Origin: Adiantum capillus-veneris
Lineage: Eukaryota > Streptophyta > Polypodiopsida > Polypodiales > Pteridaceae
Reading direction: 5' to 3'
DNA: 64,000 nt
NCBI GenBank assembly: GCA_014529385.2
Contig: CM043958.1
Location: 89,985,025 to 90,049,024, forward strand
Of this stretch, positions 45,106 through 55,639 are shown one piece after another (positions within the stretch are counted from its first letter, which is position 1; each line of letters starts with the position of its first letter). The position numbers and the translations under genes were made by a program. The notes below the pieces were generated by a model. It ran no database searches and had not been told where the DNA came from. It saw only the letters and a program-made list of their open reading frames with translations.

Positions 45106-46400
45106 ATGGCTGATAATAACCAAGAGAGTAGAATGAACGTTGATAGCTTTGATTTTGCACATGAAGGTGTTAATGATGATGCCCCCATGTTTGTCAATTA
45201 TCTTGTTACTAGGTTGCAACAAGCTATGGGCAACGCTTCTTTGCAAGCCGAAGTTACTCAACAACTTTGTGCTTATGGGATTTCCCTTCCTCTCCAGGAG
45301 GAGAGAGAGCTTAGGAGGCCTCTTGAAGAGACCCCCAAAAGAAGACTTTCTGCCATACAAGAGGAGAAATCCAAATAGCAAGAAAGCAATGATTTTTAAG
45401 TTCCTATGAAGATGTGGCTCCATGAAGACGGCGCTCTAGACGCCAACTCCTCCCAAGAGGAAAATATCAACACACAGTCCTTCTCCTCGTCATTCTGAAA
45501 GGGAAGAGAGGAAACAAAGGAAGAAAAGGGCTAGAAATAGGTCACCCTCTTCTCCTTCTTATTCACCTTCCTCCTCTTCCGACAAAAGCTATGTCTATTC
45601 TCCTAGAGAATACAAGAGGGGAGGACATCATAAATCCTACCCTACATGGCGAAGGTAAAAAAAGCTAAAGAAGCTCAAAGAGGGAGGAAAGAGTATCTAT
45701 TTTCTCACCTATGATGGCACCTTTGGTGCTACCAACAAAGTGTTGGCCTTCATCTAGCAATTTGATGCAGCCTTTGGAGACGAGGGTTTCACAGAGTCCT
45801 CCAACCTACACCATATAGCTATGCACTTCCAAAAATCAGCTCGTCAATGGTGGGCTAGCCTTTGTGGCAAGGGAAAAGCCCCAAAGACATGGAAAACTCT
45901 ACGAGTTTCCATCATGAAGCAATTCCTTGCAAGCGATGCAAAGGACAAAGTGCTCACCAAATGGCACAGCTTGAAGCTTCTCTCTCATGAGTCTATCCAC
46001 AAGTATGTAGACAAGTTTTGGGATTTACATCTCAAGGCTACTCTCTTTCAAAAGATAGACTTTGTCAAGCAAAAGAAACAATTATGTGCGGGATTACCTG
46101 AAGAGATGGCTGAATATATCAACTCTCAACGGCCTGGTTCTATCACCGAATTAATCCATCACACCATGTTTGCTTCACGCCCATGGAAAACAAAGAAAAA
46201 AATGATGCAAAGGGGAAAACCAATGCTCAAAATTCTTCCCAAGACACTTCCAACAACAACAACAATCGGTCCAAGGAGAAGGGAGTTTACAAAGGCAAAA
46301 ACAAACTCTATCATGAAGAGCTAGAAGCTTTTTGCAAGGACCATAAGTGTTTCAAGTGTGGGGAGCAAGGACATGGCTATCGTTCTTGCCCCAAGAAGAA
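45106..46400 (+). pseudogene. Element A, gag
   Basis: ATG at 45106 (MADNNQESRMNVDSFDF) after a 400-bp leader. The first frame stops at 45378. A Ser/Arg/Lys-rich stretch follows in other frames, and the Gag core is at 45821-46180: FQKSARQWWASLCGKGK, WKTLRVSIMKQFLASDAK, HESIHKYVDKFWDLHLKAT and QLCAGLPEEMAEYINSQRP. The zinc knuckle CFKCGEQGHGYRSC is at about 46350-46391. This is a typical small chromovirus Gag. Confidence 0.8.
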
Positions 46401-46991
46401 TGCTTTCAATGAGACTCCTATGGCTTCCACCATCGAAGCTCCAAAAGAGAATGCTCATTGCAAAGGATCGTCACTTTTCTATGCTTGGGGGAGGGTAAAA
46501 GAGCATGATGCCTTCATCTTGTTTGACCCTAGCTCTACTCACAACTTCATATCAATGGAGTTGGCCACAAGTTGGGCATTCAAGCTTTCAATATGGGAGA
46601 TATTGTAACGGTTGACACAGCTTTCAAGGGACAGCAAGCCTCCATTACTCCCTTGATTGGGAAGTTCAAGCTTCATGTCCAAAACTATGTCGACAAAGAA
46701 GACTTTTTCATCTCTCCTCTCCAACATGAGGATGTTATCCTAGGGGCACCATGGTTTGATTACATGGCTACCACTATGAAGTTTCCTAAAAGGAGAATCT
46801 ACTTCACCTACAGGGGAAAGAACATGTATATAGATGCTAGTGAGCGTGGTCGCACTATTCCACTTGTAAATCCTCCTGCTTTTGATAAATCAACGAAGAG
46901 CTCAATTTTTGCATACATGATTTTTGTTAAAGAGTCTCTAAAAGATCTTAATGTTTCATCAAATGTAATGGTGGTAATCAAGAAGAGTTAG
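46401..46991 (+). pseudogene. Element A, protease
   Basis: HDAFILFDPSSTHNFIS at about 46506-46556 is the DSG-type motif, changed to Asp-Pro-Ser-Ser. A frameshift near 46600 leads to the rest: TPLIGKFKLHVQNYVDKED, QHEDVILGAPWFDYM (ILG.PW) and KRRIYFTYRGK. It is the only protease-like domain of element A; nothing comparable follows its integrase. Confidence 0.75.
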
Positions 46992-47800
46992 ACTTGTCTA
47001 ATTTTCTAAAAGGATTCCAAGATGTGTTCATCGATGATATCCCTATGGACTTACGTCCAAAATGAGGGATGATGACCATCACATTGAGCTCCTTCTAGAA
47101 AGCTCACCGCCTAACAAGCCTCCTTATCGAGTCTCACAAGCTCAACAAGAGGAGATCATGAGGCAAGTATAGGAATTGGTAGAAAAAGGGATGGTGAGGC
47201 CTAGTTTCTCTCCCTTTTGTTCTCCAGTCCTTTTAGTGAAAAAGAAAGATGGTACATATTGTATGTGTGTGTGGACTATTGAGCACTAAACCATATCACT
47301 ATCAAGGCTCTACCTACTTCAATAGGATTGACCTTAAAAGTGGCTATTATCAAATAAGGATAATGGATAAAGATATCCTAAAGACCGCGTTTCACACAAC
47401 ATTTGTTCTGTATGAATATTTAGTCATGCCTTTTGGCTTGACTAATGTGCTAGCTACGTTCAATCATGTAATGGAGAAAATTTTAGACCTTACCAAAAAT
47501 TCATTGGGGTGTTCTTTGATGATATCATCATCTACTCCAAGTCTTTGGAGGAACATAAGCAACATCTCCACATGATTTTTCAAGCATTGAGGGAGAGTAA
47601 GCTTTTTCTCAACCAAAAGAAAAGCGAATTTTTCCTTCAAGAGATTCAATACCTAGTCATATTATCTCTCAAGATGGTATCCGTATGGATCCACTGAAGT
47701 TAGAGGAATAAAAGCATGGCCTAATCCAAGGAATCTACATGAGCCAAGAAGCTTTATTGATATGTGCGCATACTATAGACGCTTCATAGCAAAATTCTCT
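46992..47800 (+). pseudogene. Element A, reverse transcriptase
   Basis: Pieces in several frames: [65 protein letters not shown] and the catalytic VFFDDIIIYSKS (Phe-x-Asp-Asp) at about 47506-47540, then LFLNQKKSEFFLQEIQYL. The QIRI..D..KTAF and MPFGLTNA pattern is that of chromoviruses. Heavily damaged by frameshifts. Confidence 0.8.
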
Positions 47801-48592
47801 CAAATAGCAGGACCACTACATGACTTAACTAAGAAGAACGTTAAGTATGTATGGACTGCTAAGGAGAAAAATGCTTTTGATAAGCTCAAAAAAAAAGCTT
47901 ACCTGCCAACCAGTCCTCATGTTTCCGGATCTCTCAAAGCCATTTGAGTTCCAATGGATGCTTGTGGTGATTGCCTTGGAGCAATTTTGCTTCAAGAAGG
48001 GCATGCCATAGCATATGAGAGCCGAAGGTTCAATATCGATGAACGACTCTTGGGAATTTATGAGAAAGAGATTTTAGCTGTTCTACATGGCCTAGACACA
48101 TGGAAGCACTACTTATTGGGGACTCCATTTATTCTACAAACCGACCACCAAAGTCTCAAGTATTTCATGACGCAAACCAAGCTTTTCGGCAAACAAATGA
48201 GGTGGGTAAATTTTCTTTTGCATTTTAATTTCCATATTGCTCACATTGTTGGTAAGCACAATCAAGTGGCCGATGCACTTTCACGACGACCAAAAGTTAC
48301 TCACAATGATCTATTCTCTGTGATAGATGAGTATGCTACTGACCCTGACTTTAGAGACATAATGTCAGCCCTTGCTTTGGGGAAGAAAGAGGAACCATTC
48401 ACCTTTCAGGATGGTTATCTTCTACATGGCAATAGGCTATGTGTTACCCATTCCCTTCGTGAGAAAGTTATGTATGAATCCCATTCAACCTACTCTCCGA
48501 GGAGTAGACACGTATTTCTATTGGCCTACCATAAAAAAGGACATACAAGAGTATGTTTCAAAATGTGTAGTATGCCAAAAGACCAAGTATGA
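47801..48592 (+). pseudogene. Element A, RNase H and start of integrase
   Basis: MDACGDCLGAILLQEGHAIA at 47954 has the first acidic residue, then YEKEILAVLHGLDTW, LQTDHQSLKYFM and HNQVADALSRRP, a full RNase H set. The frame continues into the integrase N-terminus (GYLLHGNRLCV). A frameshift near 48500 transfers the integrase to the next frame. Confidence 0.85.
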
Positions 48593-49330
48593 TAGAGAAA
48601 AGAAACCTGGATTTCTCCAGCCATGCCTATTCCAAATTCACCATGGGAGAGTATATCCATGGATTTCATCTTTGGATTGCCCAAGTCTATCCATGAGAAT
48701 ACGGGAATATGGACAATAGTCGACATGTTTACCAAGCAAGCACACTTTATTCCTATCAAAAAGACTATTAAGGCACACCAAATGGCAACTCTCTTCATAT
48801 CTCACATTTTCAACACCATGGATTACCAACATCCATCGTGTAAGATAGAGATCCTAGAATGATCAGTAACTTCTGGAAAGGTCTCTTTGAAAATCTAGGA
48901 ACAAGATTGAATTTCTCTTCGGCCTATCACCCACAAACGGATAGCCGAACTGAGATAGCCAATCTTACAATACTAGATCTACTAAAGACTTATGTTACAG
49001 AAGTAGATCAGCACTCACAATGGGAAAGTACTTACCTCTTGTAGACTATGCCTACAATAATAATGTACATACTTCTACGTGAAAATCACCTTTTGAGATC
49101 ATTGAGGGAAGACCTAAAAGTCCCTTGCTACTCAAAGTACATGGGAAGATCTTTGTTGCCGATGAGTATAGCCGTGACCTCCAAGAATCTTTTCAAAAGA
49201 TTAAGGATGTTATATCCATCTCTCAACAAAGGCAGAATGCTGACAAGCACAAAAGGGCCTTAACATTCTAAGAAAATGATTGGGTCTTACTTAAGTTTTT
49301 TAAGGCTCGATTAAGACAAACGACGAAAAA
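48372..49330 (+). pseudogene. Element A, integrase
   Basis: TYFYWPTIKKDIQEYV and CVVCQKTK (zinc finger end), then PWESISMDFIFGLPKS (Asp 1). The HFIPIKK segment and, in a second frame, DRDPRMISNFWKGLFENLG (Asp 2 region) and SSAYHPQTDSRTEIANL (Glu of DDE, with GQ changed to SR) follow. Frames change several times. The order is that of chromovirus integrase. Confidence 0.8.
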
Positions 49331-49735
49331 AAATCCTACGGGCCATCAAAAGTATTATGCTAAGCTAGCAAAAAGTTACTATGGTCCTTTCCAAATCTTG
49401 AAACCTATTAATGAGAGGGATTACTAACTCAAGTTGCCCAACCATTGGATCATACACAATGCTTTTCATGTGAACCTACTCAAGCCCTACAAAGGAGAGC
49501 CACCAAGTGAACCAATTATTGAAGACCCTCCCGAAGTTTAAGAGCAAGAAGAGTTGCTACAACCCAAAGCTATTCTTCGGCATGAAGACAAAGTACTACG
49601 TCATGGTAAGATTATCCGACGGTATCTTATTAAGTTCAAAAATTATCCTTTTGAAGATGCTAGATGGATGCAAGGAATATAGCTTAAGGATAGTATGAAC
49701 CTTGTCAATGCTTACAATGCTACATTAGAGTAAGC
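49331..49735 (+). pseudogene. Element A, integrase end with chromodomain-like tail
   Basis: KYYAKLAKSYYGPFQILKPI and NAFHVNLLKPYKGEPP end the integrase (GPF and HVSLLK landmarks). The tail ILRHEDKVLRHGKIIRRYLI, then KFKNYPFEDARWM, fits the chromodomain pattern (il..R..rrg.....yLiKWkgyp..eatWe), with F replacing the first aromatic Trp. Chromodomains guide chromovirus integration to heterochromatin. Confidence 0.65.
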
Positions 49736-50080
49736 AAATGTACAAATTTCTTTTAAATGACCCATGTTTTTGTCTTATAAGACTAGTTCTCATTTTTAAT
49801 TGTGCACAAATTTAAATAGTTTGCATGCTTAGAATCATGTTTTAATGACGACGTCCCTCAAACACCAAGTAGAATTTGTCACTCGACTTTGGGAGAATGA
49901 AATTGACTAAAGAGTAGACATGCTTGTGGCAACTATGTCTCCTAAGCACCAAATGGATTGGTCATCCATCTTGGAAAGATATCGTGGAGTAAAAAGGGAT
50001 CCTCTACCCGCTACGTAAGATTGACTAATGACTAAGGCTTTATCTCTTCTACCTCATAGTCGAGGACGACTATGATTTCA

Positions 50081-50470
50081 AGTGAGAGGTAATGTCATAA
50101 AATCTAATATCTAACCAACCCAAATGATTTTATCATATCAAACTGATCATTTAATGTGGGAGAATAAACAGGAACAAGGGTTAAGATATAGACATGTGCT
50201 TATAGATCTATCTCAACACGAGGCCAATGGTAAAGGGGCCCAAATGAGAGATGGTCTGTCAAAGAGCAAGGCTAACCAATGGAGCATAAAGACCTTAGGG
50301 TTAGCTTCATTGAAGACCTCCAATAGTTAGTGTGAAAGTCCTTTGATCTTAGGTAAGCTAGGGTTGAGTTTGAGGTGGGAACCTGGCCCAATCTTAAGGT
50401 GCTTGAGGTGCTTGATGACTAAGGTGCTTGAGGTGCCTCAAACCATCGTTTTGCACTTTTTAGCTCCAAT
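50081..50470 (+). repeat. Polypurine tract and truncated 3' LTR of A
   Basis: AGTGAGAGGTAA at 50081-50092 precedes TGTCATAAAATCTAATATC at 50093. The LTR follows the solo copy up to the GCTTGAGGT minisatellite (about 50440) and then breaks off. At 50472 a second LTR-like tip (TGTCATAAAATCTATTATCC) begins and is cut after about 25 bp. Confidence 0.85.
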
Positions 50471-50471
50471 T

Positions 50472-50720
50472 GTCATAAAATCTATTATCCAACCAAGCAA
50501 AGTGAAAATCCAATAATTAAGAAAATCCAATAAAAAACACGGCTTTATTTTTTTTAATAGATTTCTCCATTTTTAGGTCACAATATCAAGAAAAGTCACA
50601 AAAAAATAACCAAAAAGGACTATTTTTTATGATTTTTTGATAGTATATAGACTATTTACACTCATCGGGGAGATATTATCAGTTAAATTTTCCTTGTTGA
50701 GATGAATTATAAGAGCATTA
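50472..50720. repeat. AT-rich dispersed repeat, copy 1
   Basis: About 230 bp found in inverted orientation at 60395-60600. Landmarks: GTGAAAATCCAATAATTA, GGACTATTTTTT, ATCGGGGAGATATTATCAG. No coding capacity. The two copies lie at the outer ends of broken A-family sequences. Confidence 0.7.
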
Positions 50721-50794
50721 TTAGGTAATTTTTCAAAAAATCACACTTTAACATCAAACTTTTTCCTCCCTCTTCAAACATTGCCCTTAATTAC
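50721..50794. other. Junction before element D
   Basis: A minus-strand purine-rich stretch (AAGAGGGAGGAAAAAG, near 50760-50775) directly beyond the D coding tail may be its polypurine tract. No LTR could be delimited. Confidence 0.3.
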
Positions 50795-51580
50795 TTAGTG
50801 CCCTTCCACACCTCCTAGATGGCGTACTCCAAGACGACTGTGTGCATGAGATAAAAAATCGTGTCTATGCATAGCCTTAGTTGGCTCTACCATGCTTTGA
50901 AGATCAATGCAGTTCAAACCAATATGATGTGCAAGAGTTGGGTCTTGAGTAATTAACTCAAGGGTTTCTAATGTCGAGGCTTTCTGATGTTGTCTTCCAA
51001 AGAGCAAATCCAGTAGCTTGTGTGCTCTTTGCTTGATTGTACCATCAGGATGCTTTAGCACGCTGATTTCATGAGCTTTTGGCATCAATAATGACTATTG
51101 TTGAGCTTTTACCCACCATTGATATCTTGGTTTGTCTTGGTTAGAATGATGTGGTTGAGTTTTCTGAGACTTAACTCTCCATTGCTTGATTGGTTTTACG
51201 GTTTGCAGAGAAGAAAAGTGCTCCTTTTTGTTCCAAATCCATTTCGTGTTAGGTTCCTTGTTTGGAGGTGCTCCTCTTTGTGTTTTGAACCTTGGAACCA
51301 TCTATGGTATTGTCGATGATGTTTTGGGCACCCACATTTGAATCGGCTTGTTCTTAAGCTGTGCTTTTGGTACCCAAATTTTCCTGACTCCCCTCATGCT
51401 ACTTGTAGCCTTTGCTTGTTGATAGGATGGAGAAGATTGATTGCTTTGTAGTTTGCTCTGTTGATTACTTTCTTTCCAATCCTCCTTGCTTGGTGCAATT
51501 GGAACAATGAGTTGTCCGCCTTTAGGTCATAGCTTGATCTGATTCCTATCCCAATCTGGTACTACCTCGTACGTCCTCAT
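50795..51580 (-). pseudogene. Element D, W-x-P-K tail and conserved end segment
   Basis: After PR2: RKIWVPKAQL (about 51370), QMWVPKTSS (51335), KWIWNKKEH (51238), KQWRVKSQK (51180) and YQWWVKAQQ (51112). The last three are decayed or divergent. The end frame 51088-50795 carries HPDGTIKQRAHKLLDLLFG, comparable to SIKDKAAKLDSLLF in C, so a small helical element closes the polyprotein. Confidence 0.5.
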
Positions 51581-52510
51581 CTATGAGATTCCAAGAATCA
51601 TTGTCTCATTCATGTGTTCATCTGGTAAGCATACAAACTGATGAGGACATGAACATCCATGTACTATCACATTCAAGTTGATTACTCCCAATGTTGGTGT
51701 TGGGTTCTTGTTGCATCCTTTGATAGTCACTATTCCTGTTGTCAAAGACTGACTTGTTGCTTTCTTGTATGTGGAATAATTGACTGCATTTAGTCGAGCT
51801 CCTCTGTCGACCAATGCATTTGTGCTATGATTGTTGAGTTGTACTTTGATGCGAAGGTCCATTCCATCTAACCACTCCTCATCTGTTGACATTGCATCCT
51901 TTTGCAATTCTCCATTGTCTTCATCTATTTCTAGAGTGTTGATGGGAATAGGTATTTGTTGATCCTTGAGAGCAGCTTTCCTTTTGAGTACTCGAAGCCG
52001 AGCTTCTTCCTGCGCTTCATCAATAACCTGTTGTCGTTTTATCTTTCTTTGCTTGGCTGCATGCATTCTTTCTAGCAATTCATTGGTTAGTGGCAAATTG
52101 TACTTCTTTAAACGACATCCACTAATCCAATTAGCCATTGGTTCACCATCTAGGGTGGACAACTTAGCTGCTCCACTTGGAGATACATCTTTATTGATAA
52201 ACGGTTTGTTTTTCTTTTCCTTAAACTTGGGAATGTGTTGCTTAAGGGAATAGACTAAAACTAAGTCCCCTTTTTTGAAGATTTTTGTAATTAGATGGGA
52301 ATCAAAAAACTTTTTTTTTTTTTGCTTTTGTGCATAGATATGAGCTACTGCAGTTAGCCTTTGCTCATCTAGCTTCTCTAAATCTTCAAGTGTCTCTGAC
52401 AATTCATGTCTTGTCCACTCAAAATTCTTAGCTACTCTTAGTGTCGGCAATAGAAACTCTATTGGCAATATGGCATCAAGAACCATAAACAAGGTTAAAG
52501 GGTGTAGCAT
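51581..52510 (-). pseudogene. Element D, integrase C-terminus joined to PR2
   Basis: 309 codons without a stop. Integrase end: LPTLRVAKNFEWTRHELSE, FKKGDLVLVYSLKQHIPKF, DVSPSGAAKLSTLDGEPMA, NWISGCRLKKY. Then a basic helix (MHAAKQRKIKRQQVIDEAQ) and an acidic linker. PR2 follows: KVQLNNHSTNALVDRGARLN, NYSTYKKATSQ, VTIKGCNKNPTPTLG, INLNVIVHGCSCPHQFVC and MILGIS. LVDRGA stands for the D[ST]GA catalytic motif with Ser/Thr replaced by Arg, and MILGIS for the ILGRPW end. This single frame shows that PR2 is physically fused behind the integrase. Confidence 0.65.
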
Positions 52511-52640
52511 TTAAAGCTGTTTTGAATGAAACTCGATAAGCCCATAGAGCAGCATGGAGATTCATTTCCCAGTCTTTCCTTCCTGAACTCACCGCTTTAG
52601 TCAATACCAAGCTAAGTCTCTCTTTTAAGATTTTTGGCCC

Positions 52641-53830
52641 AAATTTGACCTATAGAATCCCCAGGTGATGGGTGACTCTCTGATAATCTTATATTTTGAT
52701 TTAGAGGAGGATTCATGTGGTTGGAGCCATAGATTGTGTCTTAGAACAAGATTTTTTGAGTTTGCGGTCCAAGTGGTCACATGCTTGCTCAAACTCATCC
52801 AAAGTAAACATATGGCTTTTATACTATGTGGTGAAGATGCTTATGATGAAAAATGTTGATTTTGGCATTTGTATGAGTGAATAGACATCATATGCATATG
52901 ATGTCTGCTAATGCAAAATTGCTTGAAACTTATGGGATAAGATGTTCATAGTATTTGCATGGTGTGTATAGCCTCAGATTTGAAATTGAGCTTGAAAATA
53001 GATGTCAAAAACCACGAATGGGGTTTGTTCATCTAGATTTTTGCCTTGTGGGTAAATATAGGTCAAATGATATCCAAATGTGATGAAAATTTGCTGGGAA
53101 GCTAATAATGATGTGGTAAAAGTGTTTGGGTTTGTCAAAAACACAGCAGCATGTCAATTTAAGGGGTCTAAACATCATATGTATATGATGTCTAGGTTGG
53201 CTTTTTTGGCTCAAACTTGATATATAGCTTGCTTATCATGTGTACATTACTCTAATGTGTGCAAATATGAATTTAAACAAGTGTTCATGTGCCCAAGGCC
53301 ATAGAAGGTGTTTTCGACTCTTTGATTAGAAAAATGAGGAGTATGATGATCAAAACATGCCCAATGGTGCCCAAACTTGGTGTAGAGGCTATGTGTGCCA
53401 TGATATACAAATCTGGATACCCAAAATGTTGACAGAACCCCTCTATGAAAGGTCTAGACATCATACACATATGATATCTAATCTTGTAAAATGGATATTT
53501 GAGCATTGGGGTATGAGGTATATGTTATGTGCATGCTTTGTGTCAAGTTTCTCTGAGTTTGGAGTCTTTTTTCTATGGATAGGTCCATATTTTTCCCGAG
53601 GACTCCAACTTAGCGGTTTTTGGCTAAATGGCGGCTTGATGTGGTCCAATTTGCGTGAGACTTGGTAGGTGAGCTGTATGATGCTAGTGAATAGGCTGGT
53701 GTCGAAAAAATACATTCTTCATGTATAAAAGTGTCAGCCAAACATCACATGCGTATGATGTCTAGATTGCAAAAATTAGGTCTTGATGCATGGGGAAAAA
53801 ATGTGCTAGTGCCCTAGGCCCTAATTGCTA
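52641..53830. repeat. Palindrome repeat block 3 (four palindromes)
   Basis: 24-bp palindromes at 52883-52906, 53170-53193, 53456-53479 and 53740-53763; successive distances 287, 286 and 284 bp. The first is a perfect 24-bp palindrome (half-site AGACATCATATG). The others deviate at one to three positions. The sequences between them are only weakly similar. No credible ORF. Confidence 0.85.
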
Positions 53831-53839
53831 GTTTTCAAC

Positions 53840-54238
53840 TTAAAAAGTCAAATATTTAGCATAAAAACTTCCTTTTTGGCATTTCACGCTCCGAAATGGA
53901 TAATTGGGGATGACTTTCTGCGATGATTCTTCTTGAGCTTGATAACCCAAAGCTTGTACATGTAGTAGGGCACCTTTCCATGGCTTTGGTGTAGCGTTTG
54001 GCCTTACAGATACCATTTTTTGTGATTTGTCGTTCAAATTGCATCTTTTTGTGAGGAAATGGTCGGCGATGATTTTCCTTGATGTTTGATCATATGTTTT
54101 GGTTGTTGATGGTATGTCGATGATGCCCGTGACATTTGGTGGCAAAAGGACACACCGTTTGGCCGTGGGAGCCAAATGACGCTTTGCGTGTCCGAAGCCA
54201 AGCTTGATGTTTTCACCTACTTCTGGTAGTTTGACCAT
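53840..54238 (-). CDS. Orphan ORF, 132 residues, unidentified
   Basis: ATG at 54238 in a good context (CCTCCATGG). The protein is basic, without membrane segments: LGFGHAKRHLAPTAKRCVLL, then NVTGIIDIPSTTKTYDQTS and PWKGALLHVQALGYQAQEE. I do not recognise it. It may be the body of an unidentified element between block 3 and E, or chance. Confidence 0.25.
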   Translation of the reverse strand: MVKLPEVGENIKLGFGHAKRHLAPTAKRCVLLPPNVTGIIDIPSTTKTYDQTSRKIIADHFLTKRCNLNDKSQKMVSVRPNATPKPWKGALLHVQALGYQAQEESSQKVIPNYPFRSVKCQKGSFYAKYLTF

Positions 54239-54239
54239 G

Positions 54240-55240
54240 GAGGCAATTACATGGGCTTGTAGATAACCTCAAGGAGTGCCTACTCATGAAGTTTGGTTCC
54301 AATCTGACGACTTGTTCCAGATTGACTTCTGCAGGCTCCGGGAAGATAAGGTTTTTTTGGCTTACCTAAACCAACATATGAGGACATAGACTTGCTTATC
54401 TAGCTTAGGGTTAACCCCCTATCAAGTCTTGTAGCTATTGGGTTAGCGGTTGTTGAGTTAAAATGCCGTTTTGGTCTCTTCCCTGTGATGCCACATTGTT
54501 GCTTTCGTAGATTTTTCGCGTTGAAGTTAGCATAGAACAAGAAGAGTATATGGTAATGAACCTACCTCTCATGTCTAGCGCCGGTCGGTGCCTTGTGCAC
54601 GTCGTACAAATCCATAGAAGATCCGCGGGCTCTAGGTCTCTCAAGCTCTCTCTAACTGTGAATAGTGAAAATGAGGTAGTAAGTGAGGCCCAAAATATCT
54701 TATAACAGGGTTTCTGGGCCACTTGCCACAAAATTTGACATGTGCTCCTATGTCATTGTGAAATGCACTTTAAGCTCAAAAACTTCTCCATTTGGACACC
54801 GTTTTTTCCATTTTCAAAAAATTTGTCATTTCGTCCAAAAACTGATCGGATCTGGCTTTACACAACTTTTTCCATAATTTCACCCTGACTTCACCACATG
54901 TTTCCCTTGACTTTTTGATCACTGTTGTATTTTTCTTTTGTCATTCCATCTCCATCTCACTTGATTTTTTTTAAAAAAAATTCTCCATATAATTAGCAAA
55001 AATAAAAGAAAAATAACTAAATTAACCCAAAAAATACCAATTTTAAAAAAAAACACAATGAACCACTATGTATAATCATTTATAATGTTTTTGGCCGAAT
55101 TGCTCTGTTTTTCTCATTTTTTTCATAAAAATTGCTATTTTTACATTTAGACACACACACACACCCCTAGAGGCTCATTTTTTGCGTTTGTCCTTATATC
55201 TCTGTAGAATCACATTACATGAGGGTGTATATACTTGGAT
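54240..55240. other. Unassigned DNA
   Basis: No LTR, pol motif or repeat seen. A short (CA)n run is at about 55150-55164. The region becomes AT-rich from 54900 on. Confidence 0.3.
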
Positions 55241-55639
55241 AAAATTGCAATCAAACACAACAAAACCCAAAAACATAAAAAACAATGCCCTTTTAGTACT
55301 TTCTTAGTCTGTCGGGTTGGCATTGAGAATGCCTCCCACCCTCCGAGTCGGAGTCCTCCCAAACGATGGTGTATTGTCCTAGGGTTTTTGTTGTGCAAGG
55401 GTATCAATCTGTGCTAATGTAGGCCATGTAATGCGGCCCTATATGCGTACGCAGTCAATGCATGGAAAAAATTAATATTGTGCGAGACGAGGGTATAAGC
55501 AGTGGGCTTATTGGCATTTGATGTTGAGGTTTCATATTAAATTAGTATCAATAGGAGAGTATTGAAATAATAATTGTTCTAATTGGGTTTCTCATTGTTT
55601 AACTGACAACAGGTTGCTTTTGTATTCTTGGTCCATGTT

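Larger units (their letters stand above)
32242..50470 (+). mobile_element. Chromovirus-like gypsy element A (interrupted by B)
   Basis: 5' LTR in two parts (32242-32438 and about 43998-44690), primer-binding site at 44692, gag, protease, RT, RNase H, integrase and chromodomain-like tail (45.1-49.7 kb), polypurine tract and 3' LTR from 50093. Element B lies inside the 5' LTR. The internal region of about 5.4 kb is typical of compact chromoviruses. The order gag-PR-RT-RH-IN is intact, but all domains have stops or frameshifts. Related copies: solo LTR 6298-7907, inverted LTR 10042-11570, copy F 57147-60390. Confidence 0.85.
50795..52640 (-). mobile_element. Gypsy pol fragment D (integrase end, PR2, W-x-P-K tail)
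   Basis: Minus strand: integrase C-terminal part from about 52.64 kb (ALWAYRVSF-type sequence in broken frames, then the 52510-51581 frame), PR2 at 51.84-51.58 kb, W-x-P-K tail at 51.4-51.1 kb and a conserved end segment at 51.09-50.80 kb. RT and RNase H are missing: the fragment is cut at about 52640, where palindrome block 3 begins. It holds the longest uninterrupted frame of this lineage's 3' part. Confidence 0.7.

Noticed and set aside
54435-54731. Minus ORF upstream of the orphan at 53840
   Set aside because: Composition is unremarkable, and I see no domain and no splice link to the orphan.
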